Origin: Paludibacteraceae bacterium | GTDB taxonomy: Bacteria > Bacteroidota > Bacteroidia > Bacteroidales > Paludibacteraceae | Assembly: GCA_024405875.1 (NCBI GenBank) | Contig: JAKSOA010000003.1 | Coordinates: 1 to 64,000, forward strand | Direction of reading: 5' to 3' | Length of the DNA: 64,000 nt | Notes under the pieces: model-generated | What the model was told of the DNA's origin: nothing | Database searches by the model: none | What the model saw: only the letters and a program-made list of their open reading frames with translations | Shown here: positions 51,890-60,702 of the stretch, in pieces | Position numbering within the stretch: position 1 is the first letter of the stretch | Layout: every line of letters starts with the position of its first letter | Translations under genes and position numbers: made by a program

Positions 51890-53012
51890 AGAATTTTTCT
51901 ATCCTATCCAACCCCTCTTTGATGCGTTCAAGTGAGTTTGCGTAGGAGAAGCGGACAAAACCCTCGGCATTGGACCCGAAATCCACGCCGGGGGTTATTC
52001 CTACGTGTGCGTTCTCAAGTATGTCAAAGGCGAATTTAAGGGAGTCATTGGTGAATTTTCTGGCATCAGCAAGCACATAAAATGCTCCCTGAGGGTCAGT
52101 AGGGATTACAAACCCCATCTCTCTCAGGCGTTTAAGCAGATAGACGCGTCTCTCATTGTAGGTGTTGCGCATACGCTCCTCATAACCACTATGGTCTCTC
52201 AGAGCGGCTATACCTGCCTTTTGAGCGGTTGAAGATGCACAGATAAGAAAATTCTGCCCCATCTTCTGTATGGCTTCCATATATCTCTTAGGCGCTATAA
52301 GGTATCCGAGTCTGAGTCCTGTCATAGCAAAACGCTTGCTGAATCCATTCAACACAAATGCGTTGTCAGTGTATTCAAGAATTGAGTGAGCCTTCCCCTC
52401 ATAGACAAGTCCGTGGTAAATCTCATCACTAATCACAGGAATGGCGAGAGAGGCAAGTTCCTTGAAAAATTCAGGCTCAAGCAGAGTTCCTGTCGGATTC
52501 ATCGGGGAATTTACAAAGATGCCAACGGTTTTATCGGTGATTTTTGATTTTATATCCTCAACTTTGTATTGGAAGCCGTTGTCAGCGCTGAGTGGCACAT
52601 ATACGGGTACACCGTGCGCTCCTAAAACAAAATTGCTGTAGCAGGCGTATCCGGGATTTGAGAGAATCACTTCAGAGCCTACGGAGCATAAGAGTATCAT
52701 TGTCAGCAGTATGGCAGGAGATGACCCCGATGTCACAAGAATCTGGTCGGGACTTACCGTAACGCCGTACTCCCTCTTGTATAGTTTTGCAATCTCCTCT
52801 CTTAACTCAGGGTCACCAAGAGAGTGGGTGTAGTGGGTCTTATGGTCAGAATAGGCATCTGATACAGCCTTGCTGACGCACTCAGGTACGTCAAAATCAG
52901 GTTCTCCAACCTCCATATGCACTATATCAATACCTTGACGCTGTAACTCTCCGGCACGCTCTAAAACATCCATCACAATAAATGATGTCATCTTGTTAAC
53001 CAAACTGTTCAT
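51876..53012 (-). CDS. Class I/II pyridoxal phosphate aminotransferase
   Basis: A 378-residue fold-type I aminotransferase. The Schiff-base lysine lies in NGFSKRFAMTGLRLGY (Lys226), the cofactor aspartate in ISDEIYH (Asp196) and the conserved asparagine in SPMNPTG (Asn172). It resembles aspartate/aromatic-type aminotransferases with broad substrate use; the exact amino acid cannot be set from sequence. It is divergent from cysK with a shared, palindromic promoter region. Confidence 0.88.
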   Translation of the reverse strand: MNSLVNKMTSFIVMDVLERAGELQRQGIDIVHMEVGEPDFDVPECVSKAVSDAYSDHKTHYTHSLGDPELREEIAKLYKREYGVTVSPDQILVTSGSSPAILLTMILLCSVGSEVILSNPGYACYSNFVLGAHGVPVYVPLSADNGFQYKVEDIKSKITDKTVGIFVNSPMNPTGTLLEPEFFKELASLAIPVISDEIYHGLVYEGKAHSILEYTDNAFVLNGFSKRFAMTGLRLGYLIAPKRYMEAIQKMGQNFLICASSTAQKAGIAALRDHSGYEERMRNTYNERRVYLLKRLREMGFVIPTDPQGAFYVLADARKFTNDSLKFAFDILENAHVGITPGVDFGSNAEGFVRFSYANSLERIKEGLDRIEKFLVNS

Positions 53013-53035
53013 CTTAATTTTTCATAAATTTTGCA

Positions 53036-53043
53036 CAAAATTA
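53036..53043 (-). promoter_or_regulatory. -7 box for the aminotransferase gene
   Basis: TAATTTTG followed by TGC on the minus strand. It is the inverted copy of the cysK -7 box 12 bases away. Confidence 0.5.
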
Positions 53044-53055
53044 GACAATTTTTAC

Positions 53056-53063
53056 TAATTTTG
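53056..53063 (+). promoter_or_regulatory. -7 box for cysK
   Basis: TAATTTTG, a full consensus match, 25 bases before the ATG. Together with the opposite box it forms a palindrome (CAAAATTAG and CTAATTTTG, 53036-53063). Confidence 0.5.
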
Positions 53064-53088
53064 AACAATGTAAAAACTATCAACCAGT

Positions 53089-54012
53089 ATGATTTACCGT
53101 TCATCAGCAAACATTATAGGTTCCACCCCGATGTTGGAATTGTGCAATATTGAGAGAGAATTCTCTCTTGGTGCCAAGATTATAGCCAAACTTGAGTATC
53201 TTAACCCGGCGGGCAGCACAAAAGACCGTGTGGCGCTCTCAATGATAAATGAGGCTGAGCGTAGCGGAACGCTTAAATCAGACTCGGTCATAATAGAGCC
53301 TACAAGCGGTAACACAGGTATAGGTCTTGCCTCTGTAGCCGCTTCAAGAGGTTATCGTCTCATAATAGTGATGCCTGACACAATGAGCGTTGAACGCCGT
53401 CAGATTATGAAGGCGTATGGGGCTGAGTTGGTTCTCACTGACGGAAGACTTGGAATGAAGGGTGCCATAGAGAAGGCTGAGGAACTACAAAAGAGCATTC
53501 CAGGTAGTTTCATAGCAGGTCAGTTCACTAATCCAGCCAATCCTAAGGCACATTTTGACACCACAGGTCCTGAGATTTGGAAAGATACAGATGGGAAGGT
53601 GGATATTTTTGTAGCCACTGTGGGAACAGGCGGAACCATAACGGGTACGGGCAATTATCTGAAAAGTCAGAATCCATCAGTAAAAGTGGTGGCTGTTGAG
53701 CCGGCGGAGTCACCTGTACTTTCGGGCGGAAAGGCTGGCGCTCACAAAATACAAGGCATAGGGGCAGGTTTCATACCTCAGGTTCTTGATACCAAGGTGT
53801 ATGATGAGGTGCTGCAGGTTTCAGCAGAAGAGGCATTCTCTTTTGGCAGACTTATGGGTACAAAAGAGGGAGTGTTGGTTGGTATCTCCAGCGGTGCGGC
53901 TCTTGCCGCGGCTGTAAAAACGGCACAGCGTCCTGAGAACAAAGGAAAATGTATTGTTGTCCTTCTTCCCGATACAGGAGACCGCTACCTTTCAACAGAG
54001 ATGTTCAAATAG
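53089..54012 (+). CDS. cysK: Cysteine synthase A
   Basis: A 307-residue O-acetylserine sulfhydrylase using pyridoxal phosphate. The cofactor lysine lies in NPAGSTKDR (Lys45), the substrate loop is PTSGNTG (71-77) and the phosphate loop is [10 protein letters not shown]. Length is typical. It is followed by a strong terminator and is monocistronic. Confidence 0.95.
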   Translation: MIYRSSANIIGSTPMLELCNIEREFSLGAKIIAKLEYLNPAGSTKDRVALSMINEAERSGTLKSDSVIIEPTSGNTGIGLASVAASRGYRLIIVMPDTMSVERRQIMKAYGAELVLTDGRLGMKGAIEKAEELQKSIPGSFIAGQFTNPANPKAHFDTTGPEIWKDTDGKVDIFVATVGTGGTITGTGNYLKSQNPSVKVVAVEPAESPVLSGGKAGAHKIQGIGAGFIPQVLDTKVYDEVLQVSAEEAFSFGRLMGTKEGVLVGISSGAALAAAVKTAQRPENKGKCIVVLLPDTGDRYLSTEMFK

Positions 54013-54041
54013 TTTAACACCTCGACCTACATTTTATCATC

Positions 54042-54079
54042 AAATATTTCTTCAAACACTTGGAGAAATATTTTTTTTT
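54042..54079 (+). terminator. Intrinsic terminator after cysK
   Basis: A 14-pair stem (54042-54055 with 54060-54073, one wobble) with an ACAC loop runs directly into a T-run ending at 54079. Confidence 0.88.
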
Positions 54080-54149
54080 CTGTAAATTGCACTCGTATGC
54101 GGTTCATATACGCTAAAAAAATCATTTAATAACTTAAAATCAATACATT

Positions 54150-56309
54150 ATGCAACTTTATCAAAATGACAAGATCAAGAACATCTCTCTGGTCGGCTCT
54201 TCGGGTAGTGGCAAGACAACTCTTGCCGAAGCAATGCTTTATGAAAGCGGTATTATCAAGCGTAGAGGCTCTATTGAGGCGCAAAACACAGTATCTGACT
54301 ACTTCCCAGTGGAGAAGGAGTATGGATATTCTGTTTTCTCCACAGTGCTTCACGTGGAGTGGTTGGGTAAGAAGTTGAATTTTATTGATTGTCCGGGTGC
54401 TGATGACTTTGTTGGCGGACTAATAACCTCTCTCAGCGTAACAGATACCGCACTTATGCTTATCAACGCCCAGCAGGGTGTGGAGGTTGGAACGCAGAAC
54501 CAATATCGTCAGATTGAGAAGATGAAGAAACCGTGCATCTTTGTAATCAACCAACTTGATTCTGAGAAGGCCGATTTTGACCTCTCTCTACAGAGCTTGA
54601 AAGAGAACTACGGTGGCAAAGTGGTTCCAATTCAGTTCCCTATTAATGCAGGTCCAGGTTTCAACGCACTTATTGATGTTCTTCTTATGAAGATGTATAA
54701 GTGGAAACCAGAGGGTGGTGTCCCTGAAATTTCAGCCATTCCATCGGAGTTTATGGATAAGGCTGAGGAGTGGCACAAGAACCTTATAGAGGCAGCCGCT
54801 GAGCACGATGAGTCACTTATGGACAAGTACTTTGAGAGCGGTTCCCTCACGGAAGATGAGATGCGTTTAGGTATTCGTAAAGGTCTTGTAAGTCAGGATA
54901 TTCTTCCTGTCTTCTGTGTTTGCGCCGGCAAGGATATGGGAGTCCGCCGTCTTATGGAGTTTCTCGGTAATGTTGTTCCGTTTGTAAGTGATATGCCATC
55001 TCCCGTCAATACGGAGGGTAAGGTTATAAACCCCGATGCCTCGGCTGAGACAAGCATCTACATATTTAAAACATCTGTTGAGCCTCACATTGGTGATGTG
55101 AACTACTTCAAGGTTATGAGCGGAACTCTTAAGAAGGGAGATGACCTCTTTAATGCCACTCGTAATACAAAAGAGCGTATCTCACAAATGTACTGTGTGG
55201 CAGGTCAGAACCGTATTGAGGTTGACGAACTTGCCGCAGGTGACATAGGCGCTACAGTAAAACTTAAGAACACACGCACTGCAAACACACTCAACGCCGG
55301 CTCATCAGAGCAGCAGTTTGACTTTGTAAAATATCCTGATTGGAAATACCGCCGTGCGGTAAAGGCTGTAAATCAGGCAGATGACGCCAAACTTGGTGAG
55401 ATTCTTAACCGTATGCACGAGGAAGACCCTACCTGGCGTGTTGAGTACTCAAAAGAGTTGAAGCAGACCATTCTTTACGGTATGGGCGAATTCCATTTGC
55501 GTACACTCAAGTGGCGTGTTGAGAACAATGACAAGATTGCCATAGAGTACTCAGAGCCAAAGATTCCATTCCGTGAGACCATAACCAAAGCAGCCCGTGC
55601 GGACTATCGTCATAAGAAGCAGAGTGGCGGAGCAGGTCAGTTTGGTGAGGTTCACCTTATTGTAGAGCCACTTGTTGAGGGTGTCCCTGCCAAGGATGTC
55701 TATAAGTTCAACGGTCAGGAGTTCAAGATAAGTGTCCGTGACAAACAGGAGTATCCACTTGAGTGGGGAGGTAAGGTTGAGTTTATCAACAGTATTGTAG
55801 GCGGAGCCATTGACGCCCGCTTTATTCCTGCTATTCTTAAGGGTGTTATGGATTGTATGGAGCAGGGTCCGCTTACAGGTTCATACGCACGTGATGTACG
55901 TGTCATAGTTTATGATGGTAAGATGCACCCAGTAGATTCAAATGAAATATCATTCCGTCTTGCCGCACGTCACGCATTCTCTGATGCCTTCAAAAATGCC
56001 GGTCCTAAGATTATGGAGCCTATCTATGATGTAAATGTAGTGGTTCCATCGGGGCGTATGGGTGATGTTATGGCAGACCTTCAGAGCCGTCGTGCCATCA
56101 TTATGGGAATGGAGAGTGAGAAGGGTATGGAAAAACTGTCTGCCAAAGTTCCACTTAAGGAGATGGGCAACTACTCAACATCACTCAGTTCAGCCACAGG
56201 TGGCAGAGCCTCATTCTCAATGAGTATGTCGGGCTATGAACTTGTACCTATGGAGGTTCAGGAGGTGTTGCTTAAGGAGTACGCCGCCACCCACAAGGAT
56301 GAAGAGTAG
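54150..56309 (+). CDS. EF-G paralogue (EF-G2 type) with altered GTPase motifs
   Basis: A 719-residue translational GTPase-family protein with the EF-G domain order I-V. The GTPase motifs are changed: G1 reads GSSGSGKT (16-23), and G3 reads DCPGADDF (80-87), where Ala84 replaces the catalytic histidine of the usual DTPGHVDF. G4 reads NQLD (134-137) instead of NKxD. This matches the EF-G2 described in Bacteroides thetaiotaomicron, which supports translation under carbon limitation without GTP hydrolysis. A TAAATTGCAC near-match to the -7 box lies at 54081-54090. It is monocistronic, between two strong terminators. Confidence 0.88.
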   Translation: MQLYQNDKIKNISLVGSSGSGKTTLAEAMLYESGIIKRRGSIEAQNTVSDYFPVEKEYGYSVFSTVLHVEWLGKKLNFIDCPGADDFVGGLITSLSVTDTALMLINAQQGVEVGTQNQYRQIEKMKKPCIFVINQLDSEKADFDLSLQSLKENYGGKVVPIQFPINAGPGFNALIDVLLMKMYKWKPEGGVPEISAIPSEFMDKAEEWHKNLIEAAAEHDESLMDKYFESGSLTEDEMRLGIRKGLVSQDILPVFCVCAGKDMGVRRLMEFLGNVVPFVSDMPSPVNTEGKVINPDASAETSIYIFKTSVEPHIGDVNYFKVMSGTLKKGDDLFNATRNTKERISQMYCVAGQNRIEVDELAAGDIGATVKLKNTRTANTLNAGSSEQQFDFVKYPDWKYRRAVKAVNQADDAKLGEILNRMHEEDPTWRVEYSKELKQTILYGMGEFHLRTLKWRVENNDKIAIEYSEPKIPFRETITKAARADYRHKKQSGGAGQFGEVHLIVEPLVEGVPAKDVYKFNGQEFKISVRDKQEYPLEWGGKVEFINSIVGGAIDARFIPAILKGVMDCMEQGPLTGSYARDVRVIVYDGKMHPVDSNEISFRLAARHAFSDAFKNAGPKIMEPIYDVNVVVPSGRMGDVMADLQSRRAIIMGMESEKGMEKLSAKVPLKEMGNYSTSLSSATGGRASFSMSMSGYELVPMEVQEVLLKEYAATHKDEE

Positions 56310-56368
56310 TCCACTACACTGCGTTCAGGGACAAGAAGAAAATTCCTCAAAAAAATATGTTAGGTATT

Positions 56369-56397
56369 AATGGAGTTCAAAGTTGAACTCCATTTTT
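56369..56397 (+). terminator. Intrinsic terminator after the EF-G2 gene
   Basis: GGAGTTCAA and TTGAACTCC form a 10- to 12-pair stem with a short loop, followed by TTTTTATT. Confidence 0.75.
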
Positions 56398-56416
56398 ATT
56401 ATTGAGCAAAAAATTG

Positions 56417-56424
56417 TACATTTG
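56417..56424 (+). promoter_or_regulatory. -7 box for the PorW-like gene
   Basis: TACATTTG followed by CAC, the same sequence as the -7 box of the lux/PaaK operon. It lies 14 bases before the ATG. Confidence 0.55.
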
Positions 56425-56438
56425 CACTCATATTTATT

Positions 56439-59135
56439 ATGAGAAATAGATTTTGCCACATATCAGTCATTGCCTTAACACTCCTATTGGTCTTGACATC
56501 GTGTTCTGTTAAGAAGAACACAGCCGCTGTACGCAGTTTCCACCACACAAAAGCAAGGTACAATATACTTTTTAATGGTAGAGAGGCTTATAAAAAGGGT
56601 CAGACGGCGGTTCACGCAGCCGTATTGCAGACAGATGACTACAATGAAGTGCTTCCCGTGTTTGAAGAGAGTGCCGGAGATGCTGTTAAGTCGGCGAGTG
56701 CTGATATGGACCGTGTAATAGAGAAATGTGACAAAGCCATACAACTTCATTCCATAGTCAAGAAGCCCAAAAAGAATCCAAAGAAGGCTAAAGACCCTAA
56801 GTACAAGGCGTTTATGGCAAAGGAGGAGTATAACTCTGAGGTTCAGGAGGCTTGGCTCTTAAAAGGTAAGGCACTTGCTTTCAAGGAGGATTACGCCGCA
56901 TCTGCCGCCACCCTCGCCTATGCTTCCAAACATTTTCAGGATAACTCCGATGTGGCTACGGAATCAAAACTATGGGAGGCTAAGGTCTATGCTCAGCAAG
57001 GTTGGTATTATGAGGCTGAGGATATTCTTAACCGTTTGAGTGAGAAGGCTTTTTCTGCCAGGACCACAAAACTCTACGTACTTGTAAAGGCAGACCTTCT
57101 GCTGCGTCAGAAACAGTATGAGGCGGCACTGCCATATCTGCAGAACGCCATTGATATTACAAAAAAAGACCAGCGTAAGCGTGTAATGTTTATCTATGCG
57201 CAGGTTCTTGAAAAGTTAAAACGCTACGGGGAGGCATACAACGCATACGAGGCGGTGAAGAAAAAACGCCCTGACTATGTAATGGAGTTCAACTCAGTGC
57301 TTGGTATGGCAAAGTGTTACCAAGGCTCTTCAATGGATGATATAAAAAAAGAGGTTGACCGCCTTGTAAAGCGTGCCAGCAATGCTGATTACCTTGACCG
57401 CATCTATTTTACAATGGGAACTCTATACCAGCGTAAGGGAGACAAGGCAAAGGCTATGGAGTATTACCAGTTAGCCATAGAGAAGAGCACAAGAAATGGT
57501 ATTGACAAGGCGTACGCCCTGCTCGCTTTAGGTGGTATCTACTATGATGAAGAGGATTATCTGAAGGCTCAACCGCTTTATGCTGAGGCTGTGAATATCC
57601 TTTCCATTGACCATCCGGGATATAAGGAGTTGCAGACAAGGTCACAGAATCTTGATTATGTGGCTCAATACAGTGGAGTTGTGACATTGCAGGACTCTTT
57701 GCTTTTCCTTGCCTCACTTCCGCAGGAGCAGATGATAGAGAGGGTGAAGGTAGAGGTGGAGCGCATTCACAAGGAGCAGGAGGAAGCTCAGAAGAGACTT
57801 GAGGAGGAGGCACGCCAGCAGGCGGAGCGAGACAAGAGTGCCGCAATGGCCGCCGCGGCGAACCTTTCTCTTGGAGAGACACTTGACCAATCGTGGTACT
57901 TCTATAATAACACCCTTATAAGCAAGGGTAAACTTGACTTCCAGAAACAGTGGGGCGGACGCGCACTTGAAGATGACTGGCGGCGTGCCAACAAAGTATC
58001 CTCAGGCTTTGAGTTAGAAGAGGAAAATGATGAAATGGAGAATTCCGCTATGAGCGAGGAATCATCAGAAGAGGCGTTGCCGGCACAATCCTCAACAGCC
58101 GATGGCTTCAAATCAACGGGAGATGCGGAGGTGGATTCATACTTGCGTCAGATACCTATGACAGAGGCAATGAAACAATCATCAAACGCAGCCATAGAGG
58201 AGGCACTGTATAACCTATATAAAGTCTATGGTGACCGCATATTAAACAAGCGTCTTGCCACAGAGACATACAATGAACTGTTGCGTCGCTATCCTAATAC
58301 AGAATTCGGGCAATCCAAATCGGCGATTGATGAAAAGAGCGATAAAGAGGCGGAGGCACTTTATACAGAGGCGTATGCCGCACTTAAAGCAGGTAACCGC
58401 TACATAATACAAACAAACCTGGAGAAGATGGAGAAGTGCTGTGCTGACTCAAAACTAATGCCAAAAATATATATGATAGAGGCACTCAGCGGAGGCAGGT
58501 CAGAGGGCAGGCAGGTCTTCAAGAGCAAGTTACAGGCAATTATTGAGAAGTACCCCGATAGTGATGTCACACCTATTGCACGTGATATGCTGGCACTTGT
58601 GGGTCAGGGTAAGGAGATTGTAAGCACAAGCACCCCTGTCTCTACAATAGCAGAGAATCGTCAGGCTGTAATTGTGTCACAAAATGAATATGCTGAGGCT
58701 ATACAAAAGGCAGGCTTTATTTATAACCCCGATGACCAGCACTCATTCATAATAGTGATTATGGGCAATGAGAGGCAGAAGAATGACATTCTATTCGCCC
58801 TTGCCCAATATAACTTCACACGCTTTATGATTAAGGACTTTGACTTTAATGTCAAAAAACTTGATGAAGAAATCTATGCAGTGGGTGTGACACCGTTATC
58901 ATCACTTAATGAGGCGGTGTGGTATCAGAATTCAGTTTTGGGAGACGCAAGTGTTCACGAGGCTCTCACAGGAGTGAATTATAAGGCATTTGTAATATCA
59001 GATGAGAATTTTGTAAAAGTATTTGATAAGGAGTCTCTAATTAAATACATTGAGTTCTACCAGAATAACAATCTGGAGGTCAGAGAGTCAGATGTTATTG
59101 AGAAACTGGAGCAGGAAAGCGGATTTGTAAAATAA
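56439..59135 (+). CDS. PorW/SprE-like TPR lipoprotein (T9SS-linked)
   Basis: An 898-residue lipoprotein (lipobox LTSC, cysteine 22). The start SVKKNTAAVRSFHHTKARYNI-type region is the PorW/SprE signature (RYNILFNGREAY), followed by long arrays of tetratricopeptide repeats (about 60-430). A charged Glu/Ala-rich coiled segment spans about 430-475, and C-terminal SPOR-like beta regions lie near 750-880. PorW and SprE are needed for type IX secretion and gliding in Bacteroidota. A secreted amylase with a T9SS tail lies 1.5 kb away, so an active T9SS is likely. Confidence 0.78.
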   Translation: MRNRFCHISVIALTLLLVLTSCSVKKNTAAVRSFHHTKARYNILFNGREAYKKGQTAVHAAVLQTDDYNEVLPVFEESAGDAVKSASADMDRVIEKCDKAIQLHSIVKKPKKNPKKAKDPKYKAFMAKEEYNSEVQEAWLLKGKALAFKEDYAASAATLAYASKHFQDNSDVATESKLWEAKVYAQQGWYYEAEDILNRLSEKAFSARTTKLYVLVKADLLLRQKQYEAALPYLQNAIDITKKDQRKRVMFIYAQVLEKLKRYGEAYNAYEAVKKKRPDYVMEFNSVLGMAKCYQGSSMDDIKKEVDRLVKRASNADYLDRIYFTMGTLYQRKGDKAKAMEYYQLAIEKSTRNGIDKAYALLALGGIYYDEEDYLKAQPLYAEAVNILSIDHPGYKELQTRSQNLDYVAQYSGVVTLQDSLLFLASLPQEQMIERVKVEVERIHKEQEEAQKRLEEEARQQAERDKSAAMAAAANLSLGETLDQSWYFYNNTLISKGKLDFQKQWGGRALEDDWRRANKVSSGFELEEENDEMENSAMSEESSEEALPAQSSTADGFKSTGDAEVDSYLRQIPMTEAMKQSSNAAIEEALYNLYKVYGDRILNKRLATETYNELLRRYPNTEFGQSKSAIDEKSDKEAEALYTEAYAALKAGNRYIIQTNLEKMEKCCADSKLMPKIYMIEALSGGRSEGRQVFKSKLQAIIEKYPDSDVTPIARDMLALVGQGKEIVSTSTPVSTIAENRQAVIVSQNEYAEAIQKAGFIYNPDDQHSFIIVIMGNERQKNDILFALAQYNFTRFMIKDFDFNVKKLDEEIYAVGVTPLSSLNEAVWYQNSVLGDASVHEALTGVNYKAFVISDENFVKVFDKESLIKYIEFYQNNNLEVRESDVIEKLEQESGFVK

Positions 59136-59138
59136 GAT

Positions 59139-60605
59139 ATGATGAAACAGGGATTTGACAATAATAAGTACATTAAGATTCAATCTGAGCACATTAAGGA
59201 GCGTATATCTCACTTCGGAGACAAACTGTACCTTGAGTTCGGAGGAAAACTTTTTGATGATTTCCACGCCAGCCGTGTGCTTCCCGGATTTGAGCCTGAC
59301 AGCAAACTCAAGATGCTTCTTCAACTGCGTGATGTGGCGGAGATGGTTATTGTAATAAGTGCTGTTGATATAGAGAAGAGCAAGATGCGTGGTGATTTGG
59401 GCATAACTTACAATGATGATGTGCTCCGTCTGGTAAGTGAGTTTGAGGAGCGTGGAATGCAGGTAAATTCTGTGGTTATAACCCACTATTCAGGTCAGGA
59501 GAGTGCCAAGGCGTTCCATAACCGCCTCTCACGCCTCAATATTAAGTCATATTATCACTATACAATAGACGGCTACCCGCATAATGTGCAACTTATTGAC
59601 TCCGATGAGGGATTCGGACGCAATGAGTATGTTCAGACCACACGTCCGCTTGTTGTTGTAACCGCACCAGGACCAGGCAGTGGTAAGATGGCGGTGTGTC
59701 TCAGCCAGTTATACCAGGATAACAAGAAAGGTATAAAAGCGGGCTATGCAAAATTTGAGACATTCCCTGTATGGAATCTTCCGCTGAAACACCCGGTAAA
59801 TCTTGCCTATGAGGCTGCCACCGCTGACCTCAATGATGTAAATATGATTGACCCGTTCCACCTTGACGCATACGGCAAGACGACGGTCAATTATAACCGT
59901 GATATAGAGATATTCCCTGTCCTTAACGCCATATTTGAAGGCATCTACGGAGAGAATCCGTACAAGTCACCTACTGATATGGGAGTTAATATGGCAGGCT
60001 TCTGCATATTTGATGATGAGGCTTGCCGTGAAGCATCTTGTCAGGAGATAATACGCAGGTATTATGCCGCTCTGAACAAACTTGTAGAGGGTAAGGCAGA
60101 GGAGACGGAGGTGAATAAGATAAAACTGCTTATGCAGCAGTCAAAGACAACGACCGCAGACCGTCCTATAATATCAATTGCTAAGAAGCGTGCGGCGGAG
60201 ACAGGCGTGAACTGTGCCGCTATACAACTGAATGACGGTACCATAATAACCTCTAAAACCACACCCCTGCTTGGTGCAAGTGCCGCGCTGCTACTTAATG
60301 CTACCAAGTATCTTGCAGGTATTGACCACGATGTAAAGATGATACCAGCCCAGATGATTGAGCCAATACAAGATATGAAGGTGAAACATCTGCACGGTGG
60401 TAATCCGAGATTACATACCGATGAGGTTTTGGTCGCCCTTGCAATGCTGAGCCTTAATGATGATAACTGCCGTAGAGCGTTGGCAGAACTGCCTAAATTG
60501 AATGGTTGTCAGGTACACACCACCGTAATGCTAAGTGAGGTTGATAGAAAGATATTCCAGAAACTTGGAGTGGACTTAACATCAGAACCAGTAAAAAAGA
60601 AATAA
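59139..60605 (+). CDS. DUF1846 (UPF0371) family protein
   Basis: A 488-residue cytoplasmic protein matching the DUF1846 family over its full length (GFDNNKYIKIQSEHIKERIS, LYLEFGGKLFDDFHASRVLPG, a nucleotide-binding-like VTAPGPGSGKMAVCLSQLY at about 172-190). Structures are known for relatives but no function is established. It starts 3 bases after the PorW-like stop. Either of two adjacent ATGs (59139, 59142) may be used. Confidence 0.88.
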   Translation: MMKQGFDNNKYIKIQSEHIKERISHFGDKLYLEFGGKLFDDFHASRVLPGFEPDSKLKMLLQLRDVAEMVIVISAVDIEKSKMRGDLGITYNDDVLRLVSEFEERGMQVNSVVITHYSGQESAKAFHNRLSRLNIKSYYHYTIDGYPHNVQLIDSDEGFGRNEYVQTTRPLVVVTAPGPGSGKMAVCLSQLYQDNKKGIKAGYAKFETFPVWNLPLKHPVNLAYEAATADLNDVNMIDPFHLDAYGKTTVNYNRDIEIFPVLNAIFEGIYGENPYKSPTDMGVNMAGFCIFDDEACREASCQEIIRRYYAALNKLVEGKAEETEVNKIKLLMQQSKTTTADRPIISIAKKRAAETGVNCAAIQLNDGTIITSKTTPLLGASAALLLNATKYLAGIDHDVKMIPAQMIEPIQDMKVKHLHGGNPRLHTDEVLVALAMLSLNDDNCRRALAELPKLNGCQVHTTVMLSEVDRKIFQKLGVDLTSEPVKKK

Positions 60606-60617
60606 TTATAAGTACCA

Positions 60618-60648
60618 CGTCATTCTGAGCGTAGCGAAGAATCTTATA
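60618..60648. repeat. Dispersed GTCATTxTGAGCG repeat, copy 2
   Basis: The second copy of the repeat at 35802-35833, here in plain intergenic sequence before a terminator. The two copies differ at a few positions. Confidence 0.65.
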
Positions 60649-60650
60649 AA

Positions 60651-60685
60651 AAAAAGAACCTCATAATCATTATGAGGTTCTTTTT
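60651..60685. terminator. Bidirectional terminator between DUF1846 gene and amylase gene
   Basis: A perfect 17-base inverted repeat (60651-60667 with 60669-60685) has an A-run on the left and a T-run on the right, between convergent genes. Confidence 0.85.
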
Positions 60686-60702
60686 CTATCTATTTAGAAC
60701 TA

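Noticed and set aside
57454..57882. 142-codon open frame opposite the PorW-like gene
   Set aside because: Proline- and serine-rich translation with no recognisable motif, entirely within a well-supported gene on the other strand.
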